NCBI RefSeq assembly: GCF_004402045.1
Contig: NZ_SOMG01000030.1
Coordinates: forward strand, 1,178,001-1,242,000
Origin: Lelliottia nimipressuralis
GTDB lineage: Bacteria; Pseudomonadota; Gammaproteobacteria; Enterobacterales; Enterobacteriaceae
Direction: 5' to 3'
DNA length: 64,000 bases
Shown: positions 56,210 through 64,000 of the stretch, in pieces
Position numbering within the stretch: position 1 is the first letter of the stretch
How the letters are laid out: every line of letters begins with the position of its first letter
Notes under the pieces: generated by a model
Seen by the model: only the letters and a program-made list of their open reading frames with translations
Databases searched by the model: none
What the model was told of the DNA's origin: nothing
Made by a program: the position numbers and the translations under genes

Positions 56210-57081
56210 ACGAAACGATATTACGCGTTGAACACCTGATGATGCACTTCGGTGGAATTAAAGCGTTGAACGACGTCAACCTGGACGTTCAGCGCGGGTC
56301 AATCACTGCCCTTATTGGACCCAACGGGGCGGGGAAAACCACCGTGTTTAACTGCCTGACGGGCTTCTACAGAGCCTCCGGCGGCAACATTTTATTTAAT
56401 ACCCGCAATAAAACGACCAACGTCATTCAGGTACTCGGACAAAAATTCCAGCCAGGCGACTGGATCCATCCCGCGCAGCTCGGGCAGCGTCTTTTCTACA
56501 AAATGTTTGGCGGAACGCACCTGGTCAACCGCGCAGGACTGGCGCGCACGTTTCAAAATATCCGCCTTTTTCGCGAGATGTCAGTCGTGGAAAATCTGCT
56601 GGTCGCACAACATATGCGTGTAAACCGCAATCTGCTCGCCGGGATCTTAAATACGCCGGCATACCGTCGGGCGGAAAGCGACGCCCTGGACCGGGCCTTC
56701 TACTGGCTGGAAGTGGTGGATCTGGTGGAGTGCGCCAATCGCCTGGCGGGAGAGATGTCGTACGGCCAGCAACGGCGTCTGGAAATTGCGCGAGCAATGT
56801 GTACCGGGCCGGAAATGATCTGTCTGGATGAACCCGCCGCCGGGCTGAATCCGGTTGAAACGCATAAGTTGAGCAGCATTATTCGTTTTCTGCGGGATCG
56901 CCATGACATCACGGTATTACTGATTGAGCACGATATGGGGATGGTGATGGAGATTTCAGACGACATTATCGTGCTCGACCACGGCGATGTCATTGCCAGG
57001 GGAAAACCCGAGCAGATCCAGCATGATGAAAAGGTCATTGCCGCCTACCTGGGCACTGATGAAAGCGAGGTCACCCTATGA
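56206..57081 (+). CDS. livG: HAAT importer ATPase, LivG type
   Basis: 291 residues, longer than the about 255 of E. coli LivG. Walker A GPNGAGKTT, signature MSYGQQRRLEIARAM and Walker B ICLDEPAAGLN are intact. About 35 extra residues (from TRNKTTNV to about HLVNRAG) sit between Walker A and the Q-loop region (LARTFQNIRLF). The insert is unusual compared with E. coli and may be a clade trait. It is coupled to both neighbours by ATGA overlaps. Confidence 0.9.
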   Translation: MNETILRVEHLMMHFGGIKALNDVNLDVQRGSITALIGPNGAGKTTVFNCLTGFYRASGGNILFNTRNKTTNVIQVLGQKFQPGDWIHPAQLGQRLFYKMFGGTHLVNRAGLARTFQNIRLFREMSVVENLLVAQHMRVNRNLLAGILNTPAYRRAESDALDRAFYWLEVVDLVECANRLAGEMSYGQQRRLEIARAMCTGPEMICLDEPAAGLNPVETHKLSSIIRFLRDRHDITVLLIEHDMGMVMEISDDIIVLDHGDVIARGKPEQIQHDEKVIAAYLGTDESEVTL

Positions 57082-57794
57082 GCGAACCGCTGCTGGCATT
57101 TCGCGAAGTGGATGTGTTCTACGGCGTCATTCAGGCGCTGAAACAGGTTTCGCTGGAGGTCAATAAAGGTGAAACCGTGGCGCTGATTGGCGCAAACGGC
57201 GCAGGTAAATCGACTCTGCTGATGTCCATCTTTGGCCAGCCCCGTATCCGCAACGGGCAGATCCTTTTCAGTGGTGAAGATATCAGCCATAAATCCACCC
57301 ACTATGTCGCCTCCGGCGGCATTGCGCAGGCACCCGAGGGGCGACGAATCTTTCCCGATATGACCGTTGAAGAGAACCTGCTGATGGGCACCATCCCCAT
57401 CGGCAGCCAGTTTGCCGCTGACGATATGCAAACCATGTTTGACCTCTTTCCCCGTCTTAAAGAGCGGCGTAAACAGCGCGCAATGACCATGTCCGGCGGG
57501 GAACAGCAGATGTTAGCTATCGCCCGGGCACTGATGAGCCGTCCGAAGCTGCTGCTGCTGGATGAACCGAGCCTGGGCTTAGCGCCGATAGTGGTGAAAC
57601 AGATCTTCCAGACGCTGCGCGAGCTGGCCCGCAACGGGATGACGATTTTTCTGGTGGAGCAGAATGCGCATCACGCGTTGAAGCTGTCTGACCGCGGGTA
57701 CGTGATGGTTAACGGACAGATCCGGCTGAGCGGCAGCGGTGAGGAACTGCTGGGCAACCAGGAGGTGAGGAAGGCTTATTTGGGTGGGGTGTGA
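57078..57794 (+). CDS. livF: HAAT importer ATPase, LivF type
   Basis: 238 residues, the normal LivF length. Walker A GANGAGKST, signature MSGGEQQMLAIARAL and Walker B LLLDEPSLGLAP are all present, with ILVEQNAHHAL-like end motifs. It is the last gene of the importer. No terminator is visible before the A+T-richer island that begins just after it. Confidence 0.91.
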   Translation: MSEPLLAFREVDVFYGVIQALKQVSLEVNKGETVALIGANGAGKSTLLMSIFGQPRIRNGQILFSGEDISHKSTHYVASGGIAQAPEGRRIFPDMTVEENLLMGTIPIGSQFAADDMQTMFDLFPRLKERRKQRAMTMSGGEQQMLAIARALMSRPKLLLLDEPSLGLAPIVVKQIFQTLRELARNGMTIFLVEQNAHHALKLSDRGYVMVNGQIRLSGSGEELLGNQEVRKAYLGGV

Positions 57795-57949
57795 TTTGAT
57801 ACGAAAGGAACCATTAAAAATATTTTCATATAAATAACAATGAGATATTCACCAAAGGTATAGCACGCAATGCCTTGAGAAGGTCTGAGTTTGTTGATTT
57901 ATTAGTCTCTGATAATCACGTCAAACTCACTGAAAAAGGAGCGTTCAGA

Positions 57950-58432
57950 ATGGCTATACCCGCATACCTTTGGCTTAAAGATGACGGTGGCGCAAACATC
58001 AAAGGGTCTGTCGATGTTCAATACCGTGAAGGTAGTATTGAAGTTCTTGGATTTGGGCATGGTTTACATCTTCCGACTGATAGCGCAACCGGCAAAATTA
58101 CAGGTACACGAGTTCACTCCGCATTACATTTTGAAAAAGAATTCGATTCATCAAGCCCCTATCTTTATAAAGCAGTGGCGCACGGACAAACGTTACAATC
58201 AGCGGAATTTAAGTGGTACAGGATTAACGACGCTGGGCAGGAAGTTGAATACTTCAATATGTATCTTGAAGGGGTAAAGGTGGTTTCTGTATGCCCCGTC
58301 ATGCACGATGTGAAAGATCCTACGACTGAAAAGCACAACCATATTGAAAGCATATCTTTGCGTTATGAACGCATAACCTGGAAGCACTGCGACGGAAATA
58401 TCATATTTACTGATTCGTGGGCAGACAGATGA
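57950..58432 (+). CDS. hcp: Orphan Hcp, type VI secretion tube/cargo protein
   Basis: 160 residues from MAIPAYLWLKDDGG, the canonical Hcp start, with AAAGGAG nine bases upstream. A TTG-started extension to 57875 is rejected. Conserved features are GSVDVQYREGSIEVLGFGHG and TGTRVHSALHFEKEFD, ending in the beta-barrel strands. Hcp hexamers form the tube and carry or chaperone small effectors. No other T6SS structural gene lies in the window, so it must depend on a system elsewhere. Base composition is visibly A+T-richer than its neighbours. It overlaps the next gene (ATGA). Confidence 0.93.
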   Translation: MAIPAYLWLKDDGGANIKGSVDVQYREGSIEVLGFGHGLHLPTDSATGKITGTRVHSALHFEKEFDSSSPYLYKAVAHGQTLQSAEFKWYRINDAGQEVEYFNMYLEGVKVVSVCPVMHDVKDPTTEKHNHIESISLRYERITWKHCDGNIIFTDSWADR

Positions 58433-58908
58433 TTCGTTGCTATTTTCATATCAATAACGGGCAACTTTCTTCATTAAGTTGTCCTGGGGTGGGTTTCTTT
58501 GCTGCCTACTCAGGCAATAAAGGGAAGCACAGGAACAACCCAGACTCGATCGCAATATCCAAAAGGGGCCCCCTTCCTCCGGGAAAGTACTACATCGTCG
58601 CCCGTTCGCGCGGCGGATGGAAAACCAGACTGAATGATTTCTATAAATCCCTGGAAAGTGGTTCAGATCGCAAGTTGTGGTTTGCCCTGTTTCGTGAAGA
58701 TGATCGGATTGATGATACCTCCTTTATTGGAGATGTTGAGCGCGGAGCATTTCGCCTACATCCCGCAGGCCATAATGGAAACAGCGATGGATGTATTTCA
58801 ATTGTTTCGTTGTCAGACTACATGATCCTCTGGAGGGCGCTAGTTAAATCCCCACCAGTTATGATCACCGCCCAACTGAAGGCTTTCGGGACGATACAGG
58901 TATATTGA
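58429..58908 (+). CDS. Probable T6SS effector: DUF2778 / Tlde1-like L,D-transpeptidase fold
   Basis: 159 residues, overlapping the hcp stop. It has no signal peptide. The C-terminal half carries GAFRLHPAGHNGNSDGCISI. Its conserved His (about 111), Ser-Asp-Gly and Cys (122) match the His...S-x-G-C catalytic pattern of DUF2778 and Tlde1, a Salmonella T6SS effector that cuts and edits peptidoglycan stem peptides. A segment GPLPPGKYYIVARSRGG also fits the family. Family membership is from recalled motifs. Antibacterial action is inferred from the hcp link and the downstream membrane protein. A phage-derived cell-wall enzyme is an alternative. Confidence 0.78.
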   Translation: MIRCYFHINNGQLSSLSCPGVGFFAAYSGNKGKHRNNPDSIAISKRGPLPPGKYYIVARSRGGWKTRLNDFYKSLESGSDRKLWFALFREDDRIDDTSFIGDVERGAFRLHPAGHNGNSDGCISIVSLSDYMILWRALVKSPPVMITAQLKAFGTIQVY

Positions 58909-59162
58909 TGAAACCTCTTTCACGGGTGCTTGTCTGGTTCGCAGAACTCGCAACCCTTTTCATATCTTATTCCGTGCTTTGTTTCTTTTTGCCGGACCTG
59001 GAAATATACGATTGGTATGTAAAAAGATATGGCTATGTTTTGGAGGAAGATTTTCTTGATTACTACACGCTGATTCTATTTACCGTTTCGATTATGTTAA
59101 CGACCATATTGATATGGATAGCAGCGATAGTGCATCAAAACGTTCGGAAAAAACACGTTTAA
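58908..59162 (+). CDS. Small two-helix membrane protein, likely cognate immunity protein
   Basis: 84 residues, starting inside the effector stop (ATGA). There are two hydrophobic segments, about residues 5-28 (VLVWFAELATLFISYSVLCF) and 52-74 (YTLILFTVSIMLTTILIWIA). The acidic/aromatic stretch between them would face the periplasm or cytoplasm, and the tail is basic (HQNVRKKHV). I do not recognise a named family. Position and coupling suggest immunity to the upstream effector. Confidence 0.7.
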   Translation: MKPLSRVLVWFAELATLFISYSVLCFFLPDLEIYDWYVKRYGYVLEEDFLDYYTLILFTVSIMLTTILIWIAAIVHQNVRKKHV

Positions 59163-59213
59163 CACCAGACTCAAAAACCATGTTATAGCGATTGTGAGAG
59201 AAAAAGGTAAAAG

Positions 59214-59241
59214 GTCTTCTGGGCTTGCTCAGAAGACTTTT
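59214..59241 (+). terminator. Terminator of the hcp-effector-immunity cassette
   Basis: The stem GTCTTCTG / CAGAAGAC with an eight-base loop is followed by TTTTGTGT, about 50 bp past the last gene of the cassette. It closes the three-gene unit. Confidence 0.82.
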
Positions 59242-59296
59242 GTGTCAAAGAGAATACTGTCGGCTGATTTGGCCCATTCTGCGAAAGCTCTACTAA

Positions 59297-59740
59297 GACA
59301 ACGGCTCACATGCTGGCTGCATCGTCTACGTTAACAGCGTGATGACCAACCAGGAGAGCCTTGATGAGCTCAAAAAGTCGCTGGCTGATACCCGGCGCGG
59401 CGGTGCGTTTAAGAACATTCTTCTGCACGCACCTAACGGCGGCAAAGACTCCGTGAAAATCCTATCATTCAGCCAGATATCGGCTAAGGATTAATTTGTA
59501 GGATGGGAGTCTTCCTCTTCCTCTCGCAATGACATGCTTGCAGCACACCGGGTGCCACCGAAATTGATGGGCGCCATTCCGGAAGGAGACGGTTCATTCA
59601 GTGATATTGAGAAAGTGACTCGCGTGTTCGCCGTCAATGAGCTGACACCCTGCATGGAAGCCATGAAGCATGTTAACGACTGGCTGGGTGAGGAGGTGAT
59701 TCGCTTCAACCCTTACGCATTGCTTGAATCCACGAAGTGA
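59297..59740 (+). pseudogene. P2-type prophage portal protein (gpQ) remnant
   Basis: Only the C-terminal third remains. One reading frame gives DNGSHAGCIVYVNSV, then KNILLHAPNGGKDSVKIL. It is interrupted by an in-frame TAA at 59492-59494 and continues to AAHRVPPKLMGAIPEGDG and NDWLGEEVIRFNPY before TGA. The order and motifs (NGSHAG, AHRVPPxLMG, NELTP, WLGxEVIRF) match P2 gpQ. Another stop lies just upstream (59294), and the N-terminal part is gone. It is convergent with the gpA remnant, as in P2. Confidence 0.85.
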
Positions 59741-59838
59741 TCTCCTGGCCGCATCGTCATTTCTGGCGGTGTGGTACCACCCGCAGCACCATCATTTCCG
59801 GCCATATCGGCCACTCACGAAACACAAATAAATCCCCC

Positions 59839-60957
59839 CTACCAGACGCAGCCAACGGGCAACTTCTTACGCCAGCGCTGCTCCGTCTCTTCAGGGGTCA
59901 GATTCATATCTGTCGCGGCGACTACTGTTGGCCCCCACGTCAACGCACTTTCATCCTCAACAGATGCGCGCATGGCTCGCACGGTACGTTCGAAGGTTTG
60001 ATCTGAGCTTTCACGACCGTAATTTTTAAGTCGGCTAGTGATTTCTTGTCGTTGTTGACGTGAATATCGTCGCAACTCTTCGATATTCAGCGGAAGTTCT
60101 GTCACCGGACTTACTTGGGTAGAATTACTGGCATTCATCGCTGATTTTAACGTTGTAGCACCAGCTGGCACAGATACTTTTGACGGTTGTTTTTCGACCG
60201 CGCCTGAACGATTCGTACAGTTATTGACAGAACACCAAGGGGCCGCTGCGCGGCTTTCTAAGGTCAAAATCTCGACCGGCGACGGCTTACGCTTCGGCAC
60301 AATCTTGTAATCGGTGGTGCGAGTGAAAATGACTGATTCGCTGCCCGTATATGGGTAATAAACGCCAGTAATTTTGGCGACCGTATCACCATAATCATTG
60401 CCGTTTTCAGTGAATTCATAGTTTAGGCGAACGCGCAGGCAATCGCGCGCGACAAACGGTCCGCCCTGAGCGTTGGTATATCCCGGCCAGTCTGGTGCAT
60501 CGGCTGCGGCACGTACCGCTTCCAGCTCCGGATGCAATACCAGCTCACGGTTACCTAACCGGCGCAACTCCCTCCAGGTGGTCACCGGCGCGCCGCCAAT
60601 CTGCTGAAACTGGCGGATATTCCAGCGTGAAGCCCAGGCGCGTACGCGCTTTGCCATATCCATGACTGGCTGGCCTGACTCAAGATCACGCTCACCATCC
60701 ATGCCGTAGCCGTCGATATTTTTGGAGATATATTTAGCGATGTAGCCCGTCGCCGAACCAAATTGCTCGTCAATTGGCTTAACGGTAAAGCGGTGGTCCT
60801 GTGCTCCCGGCTCCTGCCCGTCTTCTCTCATGGCATGCTTACGGAAAATGGCTGTTGCATACTCCACTTCCTCATGACGGAGGAAAAGCAACAGGTGCCA
60901 GTGAGGGGTTCCATCGTGATGAGGCTCGGCAACGCTCAAAGCTTCGTCAGCGGCCAA
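59839..60957 (-). pseudogene. P2-type replication protein gpA, truncated (HUH endonuclease half)
   Basis: 372 residues of an open frame against about 760 for intact P2 gpA, and the N-terminal half is missing. The catalytic core survives. The HUH metal motif is in EPHHDGTPHWHLLLF, and the two catalytic tyrosines are in GYIAKYISKNIDGYGMDG (four apart). RELRRLGNRE and ARDCLRVRLNYEF follow, with a C-terminus that looks complete (RWRKKLPVGCVW). The start codon shown is only the first Met after the breakpoint. Rolling-circle initiation is unlikely without the rest. Confidence 0.88.
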
Positions 60958-60959
60958 TT

Positions 60960-61154
60960 CTACATCGTAATAGCGCCCCCCGGGAGCATAATATTGCGAA
61001 TAGCTGCTTTGCTCGCTATAGCCCCGTATTTATAGAGCGATGAAACTTCAAACCTGATGTCTGTATCAAACTCATGCATAAACTCATTTTTCATAAGGTT
61101 AGCAAGCTTATACGCCAGTCTTTTCAGGCGTTTTTTTTCCGTCCACGGCAACAT
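60960..61154 (-). pseudogene. Possible residual N-terminal fragment of gpA
   Basis: A 64-codon frame begins MLPWTEKKRLKRLAYKLANL and resembles the LP...KELKKFAARI region of P2 gpA. It reads in the same direction but in another frame from the catalytic part. This fits an internal deletion of gpA. After about residue 35 the sequence no longer looks like gpA. Confidence 0.45.
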
Positions 61155-61512
61155 GGGAAAGTAGTTACGCAGCTAGAGAAGGTGCTGGGGCGCATATCTT
61201 TGGGGAAGGCATTACACGCTAATCCATTCGACTCGAAGTAAAATGTTCGTGCTGCTGGCTATCTCATCAGCGATAATGAGAATTGAGTGGGTGCCATTGT
61301 GAACATACTTAACGCCTAAAAGTAAATGTCACTAAGGGCGAGGAAACAGGTGATTGTCGATCGCGTCTCCAGTAATTGTAACTGGCCGGGGAAATCAGCA
61401 GTAAGAAGAAAAAGGTCCTGATAAACAGATTTTGATTCAGCAAAGCAAAACTATAGAAAGCCAGATTACAGCATGGGCAGCATGCCAATCAAATTGTATG
61501 AAGGCAAACAAT
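61155..61512. other. Non-coding stretch between prophage remnant and tRNA operon
   Basis: I see no supported gene, promoter or integrase. It is presumably the eroded end of the prophage next to the tRNA-Leu 3' end, where integrases often act. I searched by eye for a repeated copy of the tRNA 3' end on the left side (57.8-58 kb) and did not find one. Confidence 0.4.
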
Positions 61513-61515
61513 AGG

Positions 61516-61542
61516 CACAAAAAAACCACCTTTCGGTGGTTT
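61516..61542 (-). terminator. Terminator of the tRNA operon
   Basis: AAACCACC-GAAA-GGTGGTTT on the minus strand is followed by TTTTT, about 40 bp past the tRNA-Leu 3' end. A GAAA tetraloop is visible. Confidence 0.9.
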
Positions 61543-61582
61543 CACGACACTGCTTATTGCTTTGATTATTCTTTGTTTCCCA

Positions 61583-61669
61583 TGGTAGCCGGAGTGGGAC
61601 TTGAACCCACACAGCGCGAACGCCGAGGGATTTTAAATCCCTTGTGTCTACCGATTCCACCATCCGGCC
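61583..61669 (-). tRNA. leuZ: tRNA-Leu (anticodon TAA)
   Basis: 87 nt with encoded CCA. It is type II with a long variable arm. The anticodon loop reads GATTTAAAATC, so the anticodon is TAA. The acceptor stem GGCCGGA pairs with TCCGGCT, starting with a G-U pair as in E. coli leuZ. It is the last of three tRNAs. Confidence 0.97.
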
Positions 61670-61680
61670 AGGGAAGAAAG

Positions 61681-61754
61681 TGGAGGCGCGTTCCGGAGTC
61701 GAACCGGACTAGACGGATTTGCAATCCGCTACATAACCGCTTTGCTAACGCGCC
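61681..61754 (-). tRNA. cysT: tRNA-Cys (anticodon GCA)
   Basis: 74 nt with encoded CCA. The acceptor GGCGCGT pairs with ACGCGCC. The anticodon loop GATTGCAAATC gives anticodon GCA. The sequence is nearly identical to E. coli cysT. Confidence 0.97.
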
Positions 61755-61800
61755 GCTAAATCTTTAAAACTGACACCCGCCATTGCGCATGTCTTTAATC

Positions 61801-61876
<76 letters not shown>

Positions 61877-62028
61877 ATGTCATCAAGTTAACTTCTAACC
61901 ACTTGATTTCATTATCGTCCGGCTTGCTGTGCCGCCGTTCGATGCGTTGCATTCTACTGATATGACGTTATGAGTCAACGTTATTTTTTACATCCCCGGA
62001 TCGTTTGCTGAAAATTACGGCGAAACGA

Positions 62029-62577
62029 TCACTGATCAAGCAAATCCCCGCGCGCGGCGTTCAGATATTGCAGCATTGACCATAACGTCAGCACTGCCGC
62101 CACCCACAGCAGACCAATTCCCGCCCATTCAACCCAGGCGTTTGGACGCCAGAGCATCCAGACCAGCGACGCCATCTGCGCGGTCGTTTTCACTTTACCA
62201 ATCCAGGAGACCGCCACGCTGCTGCGCTTACCCAGTTCAGCCATCCACTCACGCAGCGCGGAGATGATGATCTCACGGCCAATCATGGTTGCCGCCGGCA
62301 GCGTTACCCACCAGGTATGATAGTGCTCGGCCACCAGCACCATCGCGATAGCAACCATTACTTTATCTGCCACCGGATCGAGGAAGGCACCGAAACGGGT
62401 GCTTTGATTCCAGCGGCGAGCCAGATAGCCATCAAACCAGTCGGTGACCGCCGCGATCAGAAAGATCAATGCGCAGGCAAAAGGTGCCCAGACGACCGGC
62501 AGATAAAACGCCAGTACAAAGAACGGGATGAGTACAACACGAAAAAGAGTGAGCAACGTAGGGATATTATATTGCAT
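62029..62577 (-). CDS. pgsA: Phosphatidylglycerophosphate synthase
   Basis: 182 residues with several membrane helices. The CDP-alcohol phosphotransferase motif DG-x2-AR-x8-G-x3-D-x3-D is complete (DGYLARRWN...GAFLDPVAD, about residues 45-70). It condenses CDP-diacylglycerol with glycerol-3-phosphate on the way to phosphatidylglycerol and cardiolipin. It lies downstream of uvrC, 56 bp apart. Confidence 0.98.
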   Translation of the reverse strand: MQYNIPTLLTLFRVVLIPFFVLAFYLPVVWAPFACALIFLIAAVTDWFDGYLARRWNQSTRFGAFLDPVADKVMVAIAMVLVAEHYHTWWVTLPAATMIGREIIISALREWMAELGKRSSVAVSWIGKVKTTAQMASLVWMLWRPNAWVEWAGIGLLWVAAVLTLWSMLQYLNAARGDLLDQ

Positions 62578-62633
62578 AGTGACGGTAACTATTTGTTGTC
62601 AGTAAAATTTAGCTCTATGTTGCTACAGAGCCC

Positions 62634-64000
62634 TCAATGTTTCAACGAGTAGTAGATCTTTTCTGCCAGCCCTTGCGAAATACCCGGCACTTTTGCAATT
62701 TCCTCCATGCTGGCGTTGAGTAATCCTTGCAATCCGCCCATATATTTCAGCAGCATCTGGCGACGTTTTGGCCCCACGCCTTCAATTGTTTCCAGGGTAC
62801 TGGTATTTTTCACCTTCGCCCGTTTTTTACGGTGACCGCTGATGGCATGGTCGTGTGACTCATCGCGAATATGCTGGATGACATGCAGCGCCGGGGAATC
62901 CGGCGGCAGGCTGAAGCCCTCACCTTCTGGCTCGAAGAACAATGTCTCCAGACCGGCTTTACGATCGGCCCCTTTTGCGACACCCAGCAGCAGCGGATGG
63001 TTTTTATCCCAACTGACGTCAAGCGATTCAAATACCGCTTTCGCCTGGCCGAGCTGCCCTTTCCCACCGTCAATCAGGATCACATCTGGGATCTTGCTCT
63101 CTTCAATGGCTTTACCATAGCGACGACGCAGCACCTGATTCATCGCCGCATAGTCATCGCCCGGCGTGATGCCGGTGATGTTATAGCGACGGTACTCGGC
63201 GCGCAGTGGGCCATTGGCATCAAACACCACGCAGGAAGCCACCGTCTGTTCACCCATCGTATGGCTGATGTCGAAACACTCCATACGCTTCACTTCCGGC
63301 AGCTTCAGCAGCGCCGCCAGGGCCGTTAAGCGCTGATGCACCGTCGAGTGCTGAGACAGTTTCGTCGTGAGCGCCGTCGCCGCGTTGGTCCGCGCCAGCT
63401 TCAGATAACGCGCCCTGTCGCCGCGCGGTTTGGTTTGCACATTGACCCGACGACCGGCAAGTTCCGAAAGCGAATCAGCCAGCAGAGTTTTATCGTCGAG
63501 ACTGAAATCAAGCAGGATCTCAGAAGGCAGCGTGCGCATCTGGCTCCCCTGCAGATAGAACTGGCCGACAAACGTTTCCACCACTTCACCCAGTTCAGTG
63601 CCGCCAGGCACTTTCGGGAAATAACTGCGGCTGCCGAGCACTTTGCCCTGGCGAATAAAGAGAACGTGCACGCAGGCCATCCCGGCGTCAAAGGCCACGC
63701 CGATGACGTCGAGATCGTCACCGGTATTTGAGACAAACTGTTTCTCAGTGACTCTGCGCACCGCCTGGATTTGGTCGCGGATGCGCGCGGCCTCTTCGAA
63801 TTCAAGGGCGGCGCTGGCTTTTTCCATCCGTTCGATCAGTTGGGTTAACACCTGATCGTCTTTTCCGGCTAAAAACAGGCGCACATACTCAACCTGCTGC
63901 GCATACTCTTCTTCACTCACCAGCCCGGCAACGCAAGGCCCCAGGCAACGCCCAATCTGGTACTGCAGGCACGGGCGCGAGCGGTTACGGTAGACACTGT
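62634..64000 (-). CDS. uvrC: Excinuclease ABC subunit C, C-terminal part (runs off the window)
   Basis: About 455 of about 610 residues are present. The frame stays open to the right edge ([19 protein letters not shown] precedes the first internal Met). It contains the UVR motif that binds UvrB ([18 protein letters not shown]), the RNase H-like 5' incision domain ([22 protein letters not shown]) and C-terminal helix-hairpin-helix motifs ([18 protein letters not shown]). It makes the dual incisions of nucleotide excision repair. The GIY-YIG 3' nuclease domain lies outside. Confidence 0.97.
   Translation of the reverse strand, partial: SVYRNRSRPCLQYQIGRCLGPCVAGLVSEEEYAQQVEYVRLFLAGKDDQVLTQLIERMEKASAALEFEEAARIRDQIQAVRRVTEKQFVSNTGDDLDVIGVAFDAGMACVHVLFIRQGKVLGSRSYFPKVPGGTELGEVVETFVGQFYLQGSQMRTLPSEILLDFSLDDKTLLADSLSELAGRRVNVQTKPRGDRARYLKLARTNAATALTTKLSQHSTVHQRLTALAALLKLPEVKRMECFDISHTMGEQTVASCVVFDANGPLRAEYRRYNITGITPGDDYAAMNQVLRRRYGKAIEESKIPDVILIDGGKGQLGQAKAVFESLDVSWDKNHPLLLGVAKGADRKAGLETLFFEPEGEGFSLPPDSPALHVIQHIRDESHDHAISGHRKKRAKVKNTSTLETIEGVGPKRRQMLLKYMGGLQGLLNASMEEIAKVPGISQGLAEKIYYSLKH

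Noticed and set aside
57795..57949. Possible left attachment site repeating the tRNA-Leu 3' end
   Set aside because: No stretch matching the tRNA 3' terminal sequence was found by eye. A computed repeat search would be needed.

Overview
The window is a chromosomal segment of an enteric gammaproteobacterium. Gene order and protein sequences follow the Escherichia coli mepM-znu-ruv-aspS-cmo-argS-flh/che-ots-ara-ftn-tyrP-pgsA-uvrC region closely. Several insertions, and the absence of yebB, yecT and yecH, set it apart from E. coli K-12. The combination resembles an Enterobacter cloacae complex or Lelliottia-like genome. That placement is inferred from protein similarity recalled from memory, not from a search.

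Layout. 1-8.4 kb: start of mepM, the divergent Zur-controlled zinc importer znuA / znuCB, the Holliday-junction genes ruvB, ruvA (with a LexA box) and ruvC, then yebC, nudB and aspS. 8.7-15.8 kb: yecD, yecE, yecN, the tRNA U34 modification pair cmoA-cmoB, cutC (with a probable MicL sRNA at its 3' end), yecM and argS. 15.9-38.5 kb: flagellar and chemotaxis block, flhE-flhA-flhB, cheZ-cheY-cheB-cheR-tap-tar, then cheW-cheA-motB-motA and the master regulator flhC-flhD. Between cheW and tar lies about 7 kb absent from E. coli: a five-gene Csu-type (archaic, SCPU-domain) chaperone-usher pilus operon and a divergent dicarboxylate/amino-acid symporter. Both share a leader with a perfect CRP half-site pair.

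39.2-52.4 kb: uspC, trehalose synthesis (otsBA), arabinose uptake (araFGH) with an araI-like tandem AraC site, the ferritins ftnB and ftnA, a DcuA/B-type C4-dicarboxylate transporter, yecJ, the 27-residue small-protein/sRNA gene azuC, yecR, tyrP (two TyrR boxes) and yecA. 52.4-61.5 kb, between yecA and the tRNA operon: a complete Liv-type (HAAT) ABC importer, then a small A+T-richer island. The island holds an orphan type VI secretion Hcp, a DUF2778/Tlde1-like L,D-transpeptidase-fold effector and a two-helix membrane protein (likely immunity), followed by decayed P2-type prophage genes (portal Q and replication protein A). 61.5-64 kb: tRNA-Leu, tRNA-Cys, tRNA-Gly, pgsA and most of uvrC.

How the parts work together. 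FlhDC (class I) drives the flagellar export genes, motor and chemotaxis genes here. The tar-tap-cheRBYZ operon keeps a textbook sigma-28 promoter directly downstream of the pilus insertion. CRP sites in front of flhDC, the pilus/symporter pair and azuC suggest that motility, adhesion and carbon flux all respond to cAMP here. The most interesting item is the three-gene hcp-effector-immunity cassette beside the P2 remnant. Its genes overlap by ATGA and end in a terminator, which suggests a mobile antibacterial cargo.
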